Shown here one piece after another: positions 9,561 to 19,066 of a stretch of DNA of 64,000 nucleotides (position 1 is its first letter; every line of letters starts with the position of its first letter). Both the position numbers and the translations under genes were made by a program. The notes beneath the pieces were generated by a model. That model did no database searches. It saw only the letters and a list, made by a program, of their open reading frames with translations, and had not been told where the DNA came from. This stretch comes from Mesorhizobium sp. 131-2-1 (GTDB taxonomy: Bacteria; Pseudomonadota; Alphaproteobacteria; Rhizobiales; Rhizobiaceae): positions 6,014,501 through 6,078,500 of the forward strand of contig NZ_AP023247.1 of NCBI RefSeq assembly GCF_016756535.1, read 5' to 3'.

Positions 9561-9590
9561 AAAAGGGCGGCTCACTGGCCGCCCTTTTTT
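9561..9590. terminator. Bidirectional rho-independent terminator between edd and the VWA gene
   Basis: Stem GGGCGGC (9565-9571) pairs with GCCGCCC (9578-9584) around a 6-base loop, flanked by AAAA on the left and TTTTTT on the right, so it works for both converging transcripts. It is the clearest intrinsic terminator in the window. Confidence 0.92.
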
Positions 9591-9611
9591 CTCCAGAAGA
9601 CGCGGCGCTTG

Positions 9612-11276
9612 CTACTGAACGGTGATCTCGGCCCGTTCGCCGGCCTTCACCGTCACCGGCGTTTCCTTGTCCTGGCCCTGGTCGGACGCGTGGCGCACGA
9701 CCACATAGTCGCCGGCCGGAATGGTCTGCTGCCAGCTTTCGCCATAGCTTAGCCCAAGCGACTTGCGCTTGCCCTCGATGTCCTTCTTCGCCGACAGCAC
9801 CTCGATCGAATAGGCGCCGGGCGCCGACATGGCGAGCACGCCGGCGTCCAGCGTCACCTTGATGTCCTGATTGTCGCCGGCCTTGATGCTGAAGGGCTGT
9901 TCGACCACGGCGATATCGAACGTGGTGATCGCCACATAGTCATCCGGCGGCAGCCAGAACTTGCTGTCCGGTCCGTAGGAATGCTCGACGCTTTCGCGCG
10001 TGCCGTCGATCTTCTTCTTCGCCTTGACGATCTCGAAGCCGATGCCCGAATTGTCGGCCTTGTCGCCGCCCGCCGTATAGTAAGCGTTGAGCACGGCATG
10101 GCCGACGCCGACAACGACATCCTTTTCGACGGTCTGCCCGGCGGCCAGTTGAACGGTCTCGGTCACCGTGCCGGCGCCGATCTGCACCGTCACCTTCTGC
10201 TCGCCCGCCGGCACCGTCGCCCTGGCGTCGCCATAGTGAGTGGTGCTGCCGCCCGGATAGGCGAAGTCGACGCGGGCCTCGCCGCTGATTTCCGCGCCCT
10301 GGCTGGCATGCGGATGGATGACCAGCGTGCCGGCATTCAGCGTGAACAGCGGCTTGTAGACCTGGCCGGCCTCGACCTTGAGCTTCTGCTCGACCTTGGC
10401 CTCGTCGGCGCGACCGACGACGATGTAGTCGCCTGGCTCGAGATTGGTCTTGAGCTCGCCATACTCGGTCATGACCTGATCGCCGCGCGTACCGTCGGCG
10501 TTGGCCTTGTAGATCTCCCAGACATTGCTGTTGTCGCTGATATCCGGGCCGCCTTCGGCCAGGACCACGCTCGGCATGAAATTGAATTCCGGCTTGGCGG
10601 GCTCGGGCGCAGGTGCCGGGGCCGGAGCGGGTTCGGGGACAGGTGCCGGGGCCGGCGCCGCAACGGTCTCGACCAGCGCTTCCTGCAAGGCCTTCTCGTC
10701 GGACGCCTGGATGTACTTGCCGCCGGTGTTCTCGGCGAGGCAGGCGATCTGCTTGCCTTCGTCGGCGGTCAGGCCGAAGCCGACGACGTCGGCGGTGAAG
10801 TCGACGCCGGACGCCTCCAGTTCCTTGCCCAACGCGCAAGGGTCGCCGCCGCAGGTCTCGAGCCCGTCGGTGATGAGGACGACAGTCGCCTTGTCTTCCG
10901 TGTACTTCAGCGCCTCGGCGGCCTGCTTGACGGCCGCCGTCAGCGGCGTCTTGCCGAGGAATTTCATGCTGTCGGCGGCGGCCGAAATGGCGCTCGCCGA
11001 ACCCGCCTGCGGCGGCACGATCAGCTCGATGTCCTCGCAACTGCCCTTCTGGCGGTGACCGTAGGCCATGAAGCCGATCTCGTCATCGGCCGGCACCGAC
11101 TGCAGCACGGTGCGCAGCGATTCGCGCGCGATCTCGAGCTTCGGCTTGCCGTCGATCTGGGCCCACATGGAGCCCGACGCATCGAGAATGATGATGACCT
11201 TGTTGGCGGCGAAGCCAAGCGTGGTCGTCGACAAAAGGAGGATCGCCGTGGCGACGCTCCGTGCCAATCGCATCAT
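9612..11276 (-). CDS. Secreted von Willebrand factor A (VWA) domain protein
   Basis: A 554-residue exported protein with a signal peptide (residues 1-23, MMRLARS then a hydrophobic core ending GFAA). The VWA domain follows directly (about 25-205): the metal-site motif DASGS at 32-36 and VVLITDGLETCGGDPC, whose cysteines could form a disulfide. A Pro/Ala repeat linker (around 210-230) leads to three or four beta-rich repeated modules with PAGEQKVTV, PPDDYVAIT and PAGDYVVVRH cores. An AGGAGA site precedes the ATG. It probably acts in the periplasm or at the surface by metal-dependent binding; the ligand is unknown. It is last in a minus-strand run after folD and the GlxA-like regulator. Confidence 0.8.
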   Translation of the reverse strand: MMRLARSVATAILLLSTTTLGFAANKVIIILDASGSMWAQIDGKPKLEIARESLRTVLQSVPADDEIGFMAYGHRQKGSCEDIELIVPPQAGSASAISAAADSMKFLGKTPLTAAVKQAAEALKYTEDKATVVLITDGLETCGGDPCALGKELEASGVDFTADVVGFGLTADEGKQIACLAENTGGKYIQASDEKALQEALVETVAAPAPAPVPEPAPAPAPAPEPAKPEFNFMPSVVLAEGGPDISDNSNVWEIYKANADGTRGDQVMTEYGELKTNLEPGDYIVVGRADEAKVEQKLKVEAGQVYKPLFTLNAGTLVIHPHASQGAEISGEARVDFAYPGGSTTHYGDARATVPAGEQKVTVQIGAGTVTETVQLAAGQTVEKDVVVGVGHAVLNAYYTAGGDKADNSGIGFEIVKAKKKIDGTRESVEHSYGPDSKFWLPPDDYVAITTFDIAVVEQPFSIKAGDNQDIKVTLDAGVLAMSAPGAYSIEVLSAKKDIEGKRKSLGLSYGESWQQTIPAGDYVVVRHASDQGQDKETPVTVKAGERAEITVQ

Positions 11277-11380
11277 GAAACTCTCCTAGGAAACCCCTCT
11301 GGTCCGCGGCGGGAAAGCTATTTGACCCCGCGTCAGGATACAAGTCCGCCGGTGCGCTATCCCCGAACGAACCAAGCCGC

Positions 11381-12379
11381 TCAGTAGGTGGTGCGGCGCT
11401 CTTCCGACGGCGGCCGGCCGAACTGCAGCCGGTAGCTCTGCGCGAAATAGGAGTGCGAGGTGAAGCCGGTGGCGATCGCCACGTCGAGGATCGGCATGTT
11501 GGTCTGGCGCAGCAATTCGCGCGCCCGCTCCAGCCGTAGCCGCATGTAGTAACGCCCCGGCGTGACGCTCAGATGGCGCAGGAACAGGCGCTCGACCTGG
11601 CGCACCGACAGGCCCGCCGACTTGGCGAGCTGCACGGCCGACAGTGGCTCGTCGAGATGGTCGGCCATCAGCTCGACGATACGCCTGAGCTTCTCCGACT
11701 TGCCGGTCAGGTCGCGCTCCGGCCCGACCCGCTGGCGGTCCCCGGCCGAGCGGATACGCTCATGCTGGAACTGGTTGGCAACGCCGTTGGCGAGGTTGGA
11801 GCCGAAATCGCCGCGCACGATCTCCAGCATCAGGTCGATCGAGGTGGTGCCGCCGGCGCAGGTGTAGCGCTTGCGGTCGATCTCGAAGACATTGCCGGTG
11901 CAGTTGATGTCCGGGAAGCGCTCCATGAAGCCGGCGCGGTTCTCCCAATGGATGGTGCAGCGATAGCCGTCGAGCTGGCCGGCTTCGGCGAGCAGGTAGG
12001 AACCGACCGACAGCGCGCCGAGCGCGTTGCCGCGCCGGCCCCAGCTGCGCAGCGCCGCCAACACCTTGCTCTTGCCCGGAAATTCGGTGGTGAGCCCGAC
12101 CGACACGAAGAGGATGTCGACCGGCGGCAGGTCGGCGACAGAATAGTCGATCTTGAGCGGCAGGCCATTGGAAGCCATGACCGCGTCGCCGTCGGCCGAG
12201 ACGGTCGTCCAGCCATAGAAGTCGCGGCCGAGCAGCCGGTTGGCCGAGCGGAAGCAGTCGATGGCCGCGGCCAGCGAGAACATCGAGAACTTGTCGACCA
12301 GAAGGAACGCGAACTGCCGCCCGCCCTGAACGGGATCATTGGTGACCGGCCGTTCGACGGGAATAGTCAGGTTCGGCAA
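11381..12379 (-). CDS. GlxA family transcriptional regulator (DJ-1/PfpI plus AraC HTH)
   Basis: A 332-residue two-domain regulator. Residues about 23-195 form a DJ-1/PfpI-like amidotransferase fold (FAFLLVDKFSMFSLAAAIDCFRSANR, FVSVGLTTEF, YLLAEAGQLDGYRCTIHWEN). Residues about 230-330 are an AraC-type double helix-turn-helix (LSAVQLAKSAGLSVRQVERLF, DVAIATGFTSHSYFAQSYRLQFGRPPSEER). Relatives control catabolism of quaternary amines such as carnitine or choline in proteobacteria; the target here is unknown. The first usable start is a TTG at 12379; the next ATG would cut into the first domain. It lies 16 bp after folD. Confidence 0.88.
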   Translation of the reverse strand: MPNLTIPVERPVTNDPVQGGRQFAFLLVDKFSMFSLAAAIDCFRSANRLLGRDFYGWTTVSADGDAVMASNGLPLKIDYSVADLPPVDILFVSVGLTTEFPGKSKVLAALRSWGRRGNALGALSVGSYLLAEAGQLDGYRCTIHWENRAGFMERFPDINCTGNVFEIDRKRYTCAGGTTSIDLMLEIVRGDFGSNLANGVANQFQHERIRSAGDRQRVGPERDLTGKSEKLRRIVELMADHLDEPLSAVQLAKSAGLSVRQVERLFLRHLSVTPGRYYMRLRLERARELLRQTNMPILDVAIATGFTSHSYFAQSYRLQFGRPPSEERRTTY

Positions 12380-12395
12380 GGACGGTGCTTTCTGG

Positions 12396-13295
12396 TCAGA
12401 AGGACGGCCGCTTCAGCCCGGCCGCGAGGTAGGCGGAAGCTACAGTGTTGGCCATCAGCATGGCAATGGTCATCGGTCCGACACCGCCCGGCACCGGGGT
12501 GATGGCGCCGGCTGCCTTGGCCGCTTCGGCATAGGCGACGTCGCCGACGAGGCGGCTCTTGCCCTCGCCCTTCTCCGGCGCGGCGATGCGGTTGATGCCG
12601 ACGTCGATGACGGTGGCGCCGGGCTTGACCCAGTCGCCCTTGACCATTTCCGGACGGCCGACGGCGGCGACCAGGATATCGGCGGTCCGGGCAAGCGCCG
12701 GCAGATCCTTGGTGCGGCTGTGGGCGATGGTGACGGTGCAGTTGGCGGCAAGCAGGAGGTTGGCCATCGGCTTGCCGACGATGTTGGAGCGGCCGACGAC
12801 GACGGCGTTGAGGCCAGAGAGGTCCTTGCCGCGGACGCGCTCGATCAGGAGCATCGAGCCTGCCGGCGTGCACGGCACGAAAGCGGTCTCCAGCTCGCCG
12901 GTGCCGAGCTTGCCGACATTGATGAAGTGGAAGCCGTCGACGTCCTTTTCCGGGGCGATGGTCTGGATGACCTTGCCGGAATCGATGTGGCCGGGCAGCG
13001 GCAGTTGCACCAGGATGCCGTGGATGGACGGGTCCGCGTTCAGATCCCCGATGATCTTGAGCAATTCGGCCTCCGAGGTCTCGGCCGGCAGCGTGTGCTG
13101 CAGCGAGTGGAAGCCGCATTCCTTGGCGGTGCGCGATTTGGAGGCGACATAGACCTGGCTCGCCGGATCCTCGCCGACGATGACCACGGCGAGGCCGGGC
13201 TTCGTAGCGCCCTTGCCCACCAGTTCGGCGGTCAGCGCCTTGACCTTGCCAACCACGTCTTCGGCGACGCTCTTTCCGTCAATCACTTCGGCCAT
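12396..13295 (-). CDS. folD: Bifunctional methylenetetrahydrofolate dehydrogenase / methenyltetrahydrofolate cyclohydrolase
   Basis: A 299-residue FolD interconverting 5,10-methylene-THF, 5,10-methenyl-THF and 10-formyl-THF with NADP. Seen are [13 protein letters not shown] with the catalytic Lys, the substrate signature [22 protein letters not shown], the NADP loop [14 protein letters not shown], and the C-terminal [14 protein letters not shown]. An AAGGTGG site precedes the ATG. It is co-directional with the glxA-like gene (16 bp apart) and 210 bp downstream of the wzz-like gene. Confidence 0.97.
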   Translation of the reverse strand: MAEVIDGKSVAEDVVGKVKALTAELVGKGATKPGLAVVIVGEDPASQVYVASKSRTAKECGFHSLQHTLPAETSEAELLKIIGDLNADPSIHGILVQLPLPGHIDSGKVIQTIAPEKDVDGFHFINVGKLGTGELETAFVPCTPAGSMLLIERVRGKDLSGLNAVVVGRSNIVGKPMANLLLAANCTVTIAHSRTKDLPALARTADILVAAVGRPEMVKGDWVKPGATVIDVGINRIAAPEKGEGKSRLVGDVAYAEAAKAAGAITPVPGGVGPMTIAMLMANTVASAYLAAGLKRPSF

Positions 13296-13325
13296 GAACC
13301 ACCTTCAACTCTTCCACCAGAGCGC

Positions 13326-13350
13326 GTCGCATCCCCGGGATTCATGCGAC
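13326..13350. repeat. Inverted repeat between the wzz-like gene and folD
   Basis: GTCGCAT (13326-13332) pairs with ATGCGAC (13344-13350), with an inner ATCCC/GGGAT pairing, making a hairpin preceded by AGAGCGC and followed by an AAAACAA-like stretch (as read on the minus strand). It resembles the style of the dispersed elements at 43099 and 57888 but is not clearly the same family. No T-tract is present on the minus strand side, so it is not called a terminator. Confidence 0.4.
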
Positions 13351-13505
13351 CGCTTTGTCTCATTGTTTTCACAGACCCGAAACCCGCGCGGTTCGGGCGA
13401 TATGCCGAGCGGCATTTTCACGAAAATTCCGGCGGGCAATCCCGTCAAAACGCCGTCGCATGCCGTAAACTCGAAACCGGCCGCTTTTATCGGATGGGGC
13501 GGGAT

Positions 13506-15857
13506 TTAGAAATAGCGGCGGTTCGAACGGCTTTCGGTGAGCTCGCGCACCGCTTCGCGGAATTCGCGCAGGCTTTCGCGGATCTCGTCGATCTGGCCCT
13601 GCTGATCCTCGGTGTCCGGCCCCTGCGGCGGCAATTGGTCCCGGTCATAGCCCCCCTGCCCGCCAGGCTGCGCCATTGGCGACGGATAGACATAGCCAGC
13701 CGGCGGTGCCTGTTCGGACCGTGCCGGCCGATTGCCCGGCTCATCGTCATAGGCCCGCGCTCGTTGAGCGGGGTACATCGGCTGCCGCTGATGCGGCTCG
13801 TCCTGCATTTGAGGCTGCTGATGGGCCGCGGGTCGTTCCATGACCCTGCCGGCATCGGCGGGCTTTTGCCTTTTGCCGGGCATCAGCTCGAGCACCGCCG
13901 AAAGCAGGGTGCCGACCGGCCCCGAACGTTCGGCTTCGGTGGTCGCGGCGGGCGCCGGTGCAGGCGGCAGTGGAGCGCGCGGTTGCGACGGCCGCGGTGG
14001 AGCCGGCGGCGCCCGGTAGACCTTGTCTTCGACCGCCGGCCTATGGTCATCTGTCCCGCGACGGCGCGAGCGCGACGTCGCGGTTTCGCGCAGGCTTTCA
14101 TAGACGCCGCGCATGCCGCCGAGCCCGACGCCCGAAGCAAAGCCGAGCAGCAGTCCGGCGAGCGCCAGCATGGCGCGCGACGGCCCCTTGGCCTCGAGCG
14201 GCGCAAAGGCCTTGGAGATGACGTTGATGTTGGCGGTGTTGATGTCCTTCTGCTCGCCGGTCTCCTTGGCGCGCAGCAGGTACTGCTCGTAGACGGAGCG
14301 CTTGGCGGCGGCCTCGCGCTCCAGCTCGCGCAGCGAGACGAGAGCGTTGTTGACGTCGCCGCTCTGCACCTTGGCCTGCGCCAGGCGGGAAGCAAGATCC
14401 TGCTCCAGCTGTACGGAACGCTTCAGGTCGACCTGCAGCGAAGAGGCGATGCGCTGCAACTCATTGGCGATGCGGTCGCGCGCGCCGGCAAGCTGGGCAT
14501 CGAGCGCCTGCAGTTCGGGATGGCGCGGCCCGAGCCTGACGGCGGCGCGGTCGGCCTCCTGCTTCAGCGCCGCATATTGCGCGCGCAGCTCGCCCATCGT
14601 GTTGGAGTTGATCTCTTCCGGCAAGGTGCCGTTGAGGACCGAATTGACGTTGAGCGAACGCGCCGAAGCCGCCCGCGCGTTGAGTTCCAGCGTGCGGGCG
14701 CGGGCGACGGAAAGCTGCTCGTTGAGCTTCAGCATCTGGTCGTCGCTGATCAGATGGCCCTGCGCGTCGACGAGGTCGTGCGTGGCCCGGTAATCCTCGA
14801 CCTTGCGCTCGGCCGCCTCGACGCCCTTGCGCAACTCGTCGAGCCGCGCGGTCAGCTCGTCGGTGGCGCGGCCGGCGGTGTCGGACTGGATCTGGCCGAA
14901 GGTCTGCAGGAAGACGTCGGTCATGGTGTTGGCGATGAGGGCCGACTTCTCGCCGTTCTGGGTGGTGGCGCCGATCGAGATGACGAAGGTCTTGCCGCCG
15001 CGCTCGACCGACAGGCTTTCGGCCAGATTGCCGACGGCGAGCGCGCGGCGGCGGCCATCGTCGGCGGCGCCGGCATCGTGGCGCGACAGGATCGAGCGGA
15101 TCATCGACATGACGCCGAGACCGCCGGAGCCTTGCCCGTTGAACTCGGGATCGTTGGTGAGGTTGAGCTTGTCGACGACCTTGTTGAGGACCGTGCCGGA
15201 GGTCAGCACACGCACCTGGTTCTCGACGATCGCCAGCGTCGCGTCGGACGCGACCACGTTCTGGGTGAGATCGCGATCGGTGAGCTTGAGGTCGCGCGGG
15301 TCGACGATGAGTTCGGCCGTGGCCTCGTATTTCTTCGGCGTCGACAGAGCGATAGCGACGCCGAGGGCCGCGCCGAGGATCGTCGTCGAAAGGATCAGCG
15401 CCTTCGAGCGGGCGATGCCGCGCACGACCTGCATCGGGTCGATCAGAGGCTTCCACTCCTGGCTGTCGGCATCGTTGACGGTGGGCCGCCGCACGTCCGC
15501 AGCATGGCGGGGATCGAGCGCGGCCTGGGGCGCGCGGCCATGGGAAAGTCCAGCCGGCTCCTCACGCGCATAGTCGCTTCGCGCGGTCCAGTCGTCCTCG
15601 ACGCGCGGCTCGTAGGAGATCGGCTGGCGATCGGTCTGATCGAGGCCCGGCTCGGCGGCGGCAGCGGGCGGAGCCGAGCGCGTCTCGCGCTGCGCGCGTG
15701 CGAGACGGTGGCGCTCCGCCGCATCCTCACGCCATGACTGGTTGGCGCGGTCGCCGATCGCGACCAGCGAGGCGTCATCCTCGCCACGCATGGCCTGACC
15801 GAGCGCCAGCAGGGAGCGCTCGCGCCTCCAATCCTCACGGTTGTCCCTGTCGACCAT
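13506..15857 (-). CDS. Polysaccharide co-polymerase / chain-length protein, Wzz-GumC-ExoP type without kinase domain
   Basis: A 783-residue inner-membrane protein. A 150-residue polar N-terminal extension leads to a first membrane segment (152-172). A Wzz domain follows (KKYEATAELIVDPRD), then a long periplasmic coiled coil with the GNVR-type region (RLGPRHPELQALDAQLAGARDRI), and a second membrane segment near 560-580. The cytoplasmic tail of about 200 residues is Pro/Gln/Arg-rich and has no Walker motifs, so the C-terminal tyrosine-kinase domain of ExoP is absent. The protein sets chain length and helps export of a surface polysaccharide. It is divergent from the flippase gene across 71 bp. 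Confidence 0.87.
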   Translation of the reverse strand: MVDRDNREDWRRERSLLALGQAMRGEDDASLVAIGDRANQSWREDAAERHRLARAQRETRSAPPAAAAEPGLDQTDRQPISYEPRVEDDWTARSDYAREEPAGLSHGRAPQAALDPRHAADVRRPTVNDADSQEWKPLIDPMQVVRGIARSKALILSTTILGAALGVAIALSTPKKYEATAELIVDPRDLKLTDRDLTQNVVASDATLAIVENQVRVLTSGTVLNKVVDKLNLTNDPEFNGQGSGGLGVMSMIRSILSRHDAGAADDGRRRALAVGNLAESLSVERGGKTFVISIGATTQNGEKSALIANTMTDVFLQTFGQIQSDTAGRATDELTARLDELRKGVEAAERKVEDYRATHDLVDAQGHLISDDQMLKLNEQLSVARARTLELNARAASARSLNVNSVLNGTLPEEINSNTMGELRAQYAALKQEADRAAVRLGPRHPELQALDAQLAGARDRIANELQRIASSLQVDLKRSVQLEQDLASRLAQAKVQSGDVNNALVSLRELEREAAAKRSVYEQYLLRAKETGEQKDINTANINVISKAFAPLEAKGPSRAMLALAGLLLGFASGVGLGGMRGVYESLRETATSRSRRRGTDDHRPAVEDKVYRAPPAPPRPSQPRAPLPPAPAPAATTEAERSGPVGTLLSAVLELMPGKRQKPADAGRVMERPAAHQQPQMQDEPHQRQPMYPAQRARAYDDEPGNRPARSEQAPPAGYVYPSPMAQPGGQGGYDRDQLPPQGPDTEDQQGQIDEIRESLREFREAVRELTESRSNRRYF

Positions 15858-15928
15858 TGTCTTGGAGCTTTACTCTTCGGCGGCTTGGGAGAGGCGATCG
15901 GCCAATCGTTAAGCCACGCTAAACAGGC

Positions 15929-17356
15929 ATGGAAAACAAAAGGTTAATTTTCGGCACCGCGAAGGAGAGTTTTCGCGCTTTGATTGCATGGTTTTCGAGC
16001 GCAATCGAAGCCTCTCCAGAACGGCACGTTAAGCTTTCCGGCCTATGGTCCGGCCGACCTATGACCCAGACCAGCGACATACCGCAGAGGCGGAGTTTCG
16101 CCCGGATCGGCGCCTTCGTGGCCGCGCGCCGGAAGCTGGTTTTCGACTATTTTTCCGCGATCAGCGGCGCGGGCGGGCGGCTGGTGTTCTCGCTCGCCTA
16201 TTTCATCGCGCTCGCCAACACGCTGTCGATCGCCGAATTCGGCATGTTCGCCACTGCTTCGGCGGCCGGTGTCATGCTGTCGCGCATCCTCGCCTTCGGC
16301 TTCATCTCGGCGCTCTACCGCACCGCCACGATCCGCCCGAACCTGATCGGCGCCTTCACCGCCGGCTTCATGCTGCTCGGCATCGTCTCGCTGCCGTTTC
16401 TGGCGGCGGCATCCTACCTCGTCTACCTGATCTTCTTCGCCGGCACCGTGCCGCTGCCGGTGTTCGCCGCCGTCGTCTTCGCCGAGGCGCTGCTGTGGCG
16501 GCCGGTCGAGGTGGCGCTGATCGTCAACAACGGGCTCGGCAAGTTCGGCCGCGCCGCCGTGCTGGCGATCCTGGCGACGGCGCTGAGGGCGCTCGGCGCG
16601 GTGCTGTTCATGCTTGCGGCGCAGCACAGCGTTGGCGTCTGGTCCTGGTACTATATCGGCGCCAACGCGGCTTCGCTCATCATCGCCTTCGGCTTCTTCT
16701 ATCCGCGCCAGCGGCTGAGACTGCGCATCGAGCTCTATCTCAGGCGGCTCGCCGACTCGATCTATGTCGCCGGCGCCGAGGTGCTGTTCTACCTGCAGAT
16801 GGAGTTCGACAAGCTGCTGGTGCTGTCGATCGGCGGCGCCCACCTCGCCGGCATCTACGCCATCATCATGCGCCTCGTCGACCTGACGGCGATTCCGATC
16901 CGCACCTTCTCGATGATGCTGGTGCAGCGCATGATGCGGGCGCCGGAGTTACTGTCGCGGCTGGCGGTCAAGAGCGGCATCGAGGGCGGCGTGTTCCTGG
17001 TCTCGACGCTGGCGCTCGCCGCACTCGGCATCGTGCTGCACTTCTTCCCCAACGCGCTGGGCAGGAATGTCGCGGAAGCAGCCCCCCTGGTGGCCTTGGC
17101 GATCTGCGTGCCCGGCCTGCGCAATCTGGTCGAATACCAGGCCGAATTGCTGTTCGCGCGCGGCCAGACGGCGGTCCGGGCGCTCAATCTCGGCCTGCTT
17201 GCCGGGCTGAAGGCGGTGCTCCTGACCTATGTGCTGACGACGATCGCCGACACGCCCAATCTGGTGCTGTCGCTCAATGTCGTCTTCCTGCTGCTCTATC
17301 TCGCCTCGGCGTTTCTGACCTATTCGGCGATGCGCAGGCCGGCCAAGGCCGTTTGA
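15929..17356 (+). CDS. Polysaccharide flippase-like membrane protein (Wzx/MATE-like)
   Basis: A 475-residue protein with about 12 predicted membrane segments spaced through residues 60-465 (for example VFSLAYFIALANTLS, GFMLLGIVSLPFLAAASYLVYLIFFA, VVLSIGGAHLAGIYAIIMRL-like segments). The arrangement is that of the polysaccharide transporter family that flips undecaprenyl-linked oligosaccharides. The start is uncertain: ATG 15929 or ATG 16061, where the 44 residues lost are not conserved-looking. It is divergent from the Wzz-like gene and convergent with the DUF6492-type gene, 7 bp apart, inside a polysaccharide locus. Confidence 0.82.
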   Translation: MENKRLIFGTAKESFRALIAWFSSAIEASPERHVKLSGLWSGRPMTQTSDIPQRRSFARIGAFVAARRKLVFDYFSAISGAGGRLVFSLAYFIALANTLSIAEFGMFATASAAGVMLSRILAFGFISALYRTATIRPNLIGAFTAGFMLLGIVSLPFLAAASYLVYLIFFAGTVPLPVFAAVVFAEALLWRPVEVALIVNNGLGKFGRAAVLAILATALRALGAVLFMLAAQHSVGVWSWYYIGANAASLIIAFGFFYPRQRLRLRIELYLRRLADSIYVAGAEVLFYLQMEFDKLLVLSIGGAHLAGIYAIIMRLVDLTAIPIRTFSMMLVQRMMRAPELLSRLAVKSGIEGGVFLVSTLALAALGIVLHFFPNALGRNVAEAAPLVALAICVPGLRNLVEYQAELLFARGQTAVRALNLGLLAGLKAVLLTYVLTTIADTPNLVLSLNVVFLLLYLASAFLTYSAMRRPAKAV

Positions 17357-17363
17357 TCCAGGA

Positions 17364-18287
17364 TCAGCCCAATCCAATCAAGCGGCGGATGCGGCCGATG
17401 TCGGTGCCGATGAAGGACTGCATGCCGATCGCCACCTGCTCGGGCGCCATGCCGGCGACGAAGCGGCGGAAGTCGTCGTCCGACAGCGGTTCACCGGTCC
17501 AGTGGACACGGCAGAACTCCTCCCGGCCATGGAAATGTCCGGCGCCCTCCTGAACGTCGTCGACATAGCGGCCGTAGATCATGCATTCGGAGAACCTGCG
17601 CGCCGAACCGAGCACCGCGACCCAGTCGCGGCCGTGGACTTTCTCGATCAGGGCGCACATCGCCGTCACGGTTTCGCGGCGCCAGCCGATCAGCGTCGAA
17701 ATGTAGTCGTGGGTGGAGATTTTCGAGGCTTCGATGCCGAGCGCCGCGCCGGCATTGCGCGACCAGATGCGATGCTCGTCATGGCCATCGTTCGCCAACG
17801 CGCCATCGCGCCGGAACAGCCGCACCTTGCCGTCACGCCAGAAGGCGCTGATGTCGAACGGCCTGAGGAAGGCAACATCAGAATCGCAGAAGACCAGTAC
17901 GTCCTCGCCGGCATGGGCGGCAATGGCGATGCGGCGGAGTTGCTGCGCATGCCAGCCGCGCAATGGCTGGGTCTTCAGGCTCAGCCAGACACGGCGGCGA
18001 AACAGGCTGAGCGGATCGTCGACGACATGCAGCCAGCGCGGCAGCAGATCGCGTTCGTCGACGACGATGCGGCGGGCGTTCTCCAATTGGCGAAACAGCG
18101 CCACGTCGCGATGCTCGACCAGTATGTAGTGGCGCGCGACGCCGGAAAGCTGGCGGTCCATCGTCTCGCACAGCAGACGGCAGCGTTCGAAATCCGGCGC
18201 ATAGCTGGCGGTCACCACTGCGGCGGTAGGCGCCTGCGGCAGCCGCTGGACTTCGGCCGTTGCGTCCGGAACGAAGCGGCTGTTCAA
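17364..18287 (-). CDS. DUF6492-like protein, probable polysaccharide-locus glycosyltransferase
   Basis: A 307-residue protein. I placed the start at TTG 18287, because its TTGA overlaps the TGA stop of the WecG-like gene and the protein sequence becomes coherent there; the open frame upstream is an out-of-frame reading of that gene. The start region VVTASYAPDFERCRLLCETMD and LVFCDSDVAFLRPFD (a DxD-like motif of nucleotide-sugar transferases) suggest a GT-A fold. It is third in a minus-strand chain with overlapping stops and starts (19063..20235, 18284..19066, 17364..18287), so it probably acts on the same polysaccharide. The family name is from memory of its start motif. Confidence 0.65.
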   Translation of the reverse strand: MNSRFVPDATAEVQRLPQAPTAAVVTASYAPDFERCRLLCETMDRQLSGVARHYILVEHRDVALFRQLENARRIVVDERDLLPRWLHVVDDPLSLFRRRVWLSLKTQPLRGWHAQQLRRIAIAAHAGEDVLVFCDSDVAFLRPFDISAFWRDGKVRLFRRDGALANDGHDEHRIWSRNAGAALGIEASKISTHDYISTLIGWRRETVTAMCALIEKVHGRDWVAVLGSARRFSECMIYGRYVDDVQEGAGHFHGREEFCRVHWTGEPLSDDDFRRFVAGMAPEQVAIGMQSFIGTDIGRIRRLIGLG

Positions 18288-19066
18288 GGACGCGCTCCGG
18301 CGGCCGAGAATTTCTGCCTGGCGACGCGCCACAGGAACAGCGGGTTGCCGACGACGTAGCGGCGCCAGAGGCGGCCTGGCTCGATCAGCAGCCGGAACAG
18401 CCATTCGAGCCTGAGACGGCGCATCCACAGCGGCGCGCGCGGCACCGTGCCGCTGAGGAAATCGAGCAGCGCGCCGACGGCGATCGGCAACGTGCAGTGG
18501 CGGGCATCGATGTGGCGCGCGATCCACAATTCCTGACGCGGCACGCCCATGGCGACCAGCAGGACGTCCGGCCGAAGGGCCTCGATCCTATCGACGATCG
18601 CCGGCTCCTCGGCGGCGGAGAAATACCCGTCATGGATGACGACGAACCGGTGCTGCACGGCGAGCGCGGCGAGCTTGACCGAAGCCGCCTCGGCATTGAC
18701 GCGGGTGGCGCCGAGCAGGCCGACGGTGAGCGGCCGCGACGAGGCCTGCAGGAAGGCCGGCACGAAATCGGTGCCGTTGAGATTGTCCGGGAACGGCGCG
18801 CCGTAGAGCAGCTTCGCCGCCATGTCGACGCCGATGCCATCGGGCAGGATGAGGAAATCGTCCAGCGCCTCGGCGAAGACCGGATCGGTGCAGGCGATAT
18901 TGGCATTGTGGGCGTTGAGGAAGCTGACCTTGGTGAAGCGCCGCTCCGCGACCAGACGCGCCAGCAGCGCGATCGCATCGTCCCAGCGGATGGCAAGCAC
19001 GGAAATGCCGAGGATGGTCTTCAGCGTGTCGGACCCGAACGCCTTGCGGGTGGCGTGCATGTTCAT
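18284..19066 (-). CDS. WecG/TagA/CpsF family glycosyltransferase
   Basis: A 260-residue GT26 enzyme. Family signatures are seen: VSFLNAHNANIACTDPVFAEALD, LPDGIGVDMAAKLLYG with the catalytic-region Asp, NGTDFVPAFLQ, and VLLVAMGVPRQELWIARH. These enzymes transfer a sugar, often N-acetylmannosaminuronic acid or N-acetylmannosamine, to a lipid-linked sugar at the inner face of the membrane. The ATG at 19066 overlaps the upstream stop as ATGA. The C-terminal basic/aromatic part (RRLRLEWLFRLL) is typical of a membrane-associated end. Confidence 0.9.
   Translation of the reverse strand: MNMHATRKAFGSDTLKTILGISVLAIRWDDAIALLARLVAERRFTKVSFLNAHNANIACTDPVFAEALDDFLILPDGIGVDMAAKLLYGAPFPDNLNGTDFVPAFLQASSRPLTVGLLGATRVNAEAASVKLAALAVQHRFVVIHDGYFSAAEEPAIVDRIEALRPDVLLVAMGVPRQELWIARHIDARHCTLPIAVGALLDFLSGTVPRAPLWMRRLRLEWLFRLLIEPGRLWRRYVVGNPLFLWRVARQKFSAAGARP

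Noticed and set aside
12339..15737. An 1,132-codon plus-strand open frame across folD and the wzz-like gene
   Set aside because: It runs antisense to two clear genes, has no ribosome binding site and no recognisable domain; it is a by-product of high GC.
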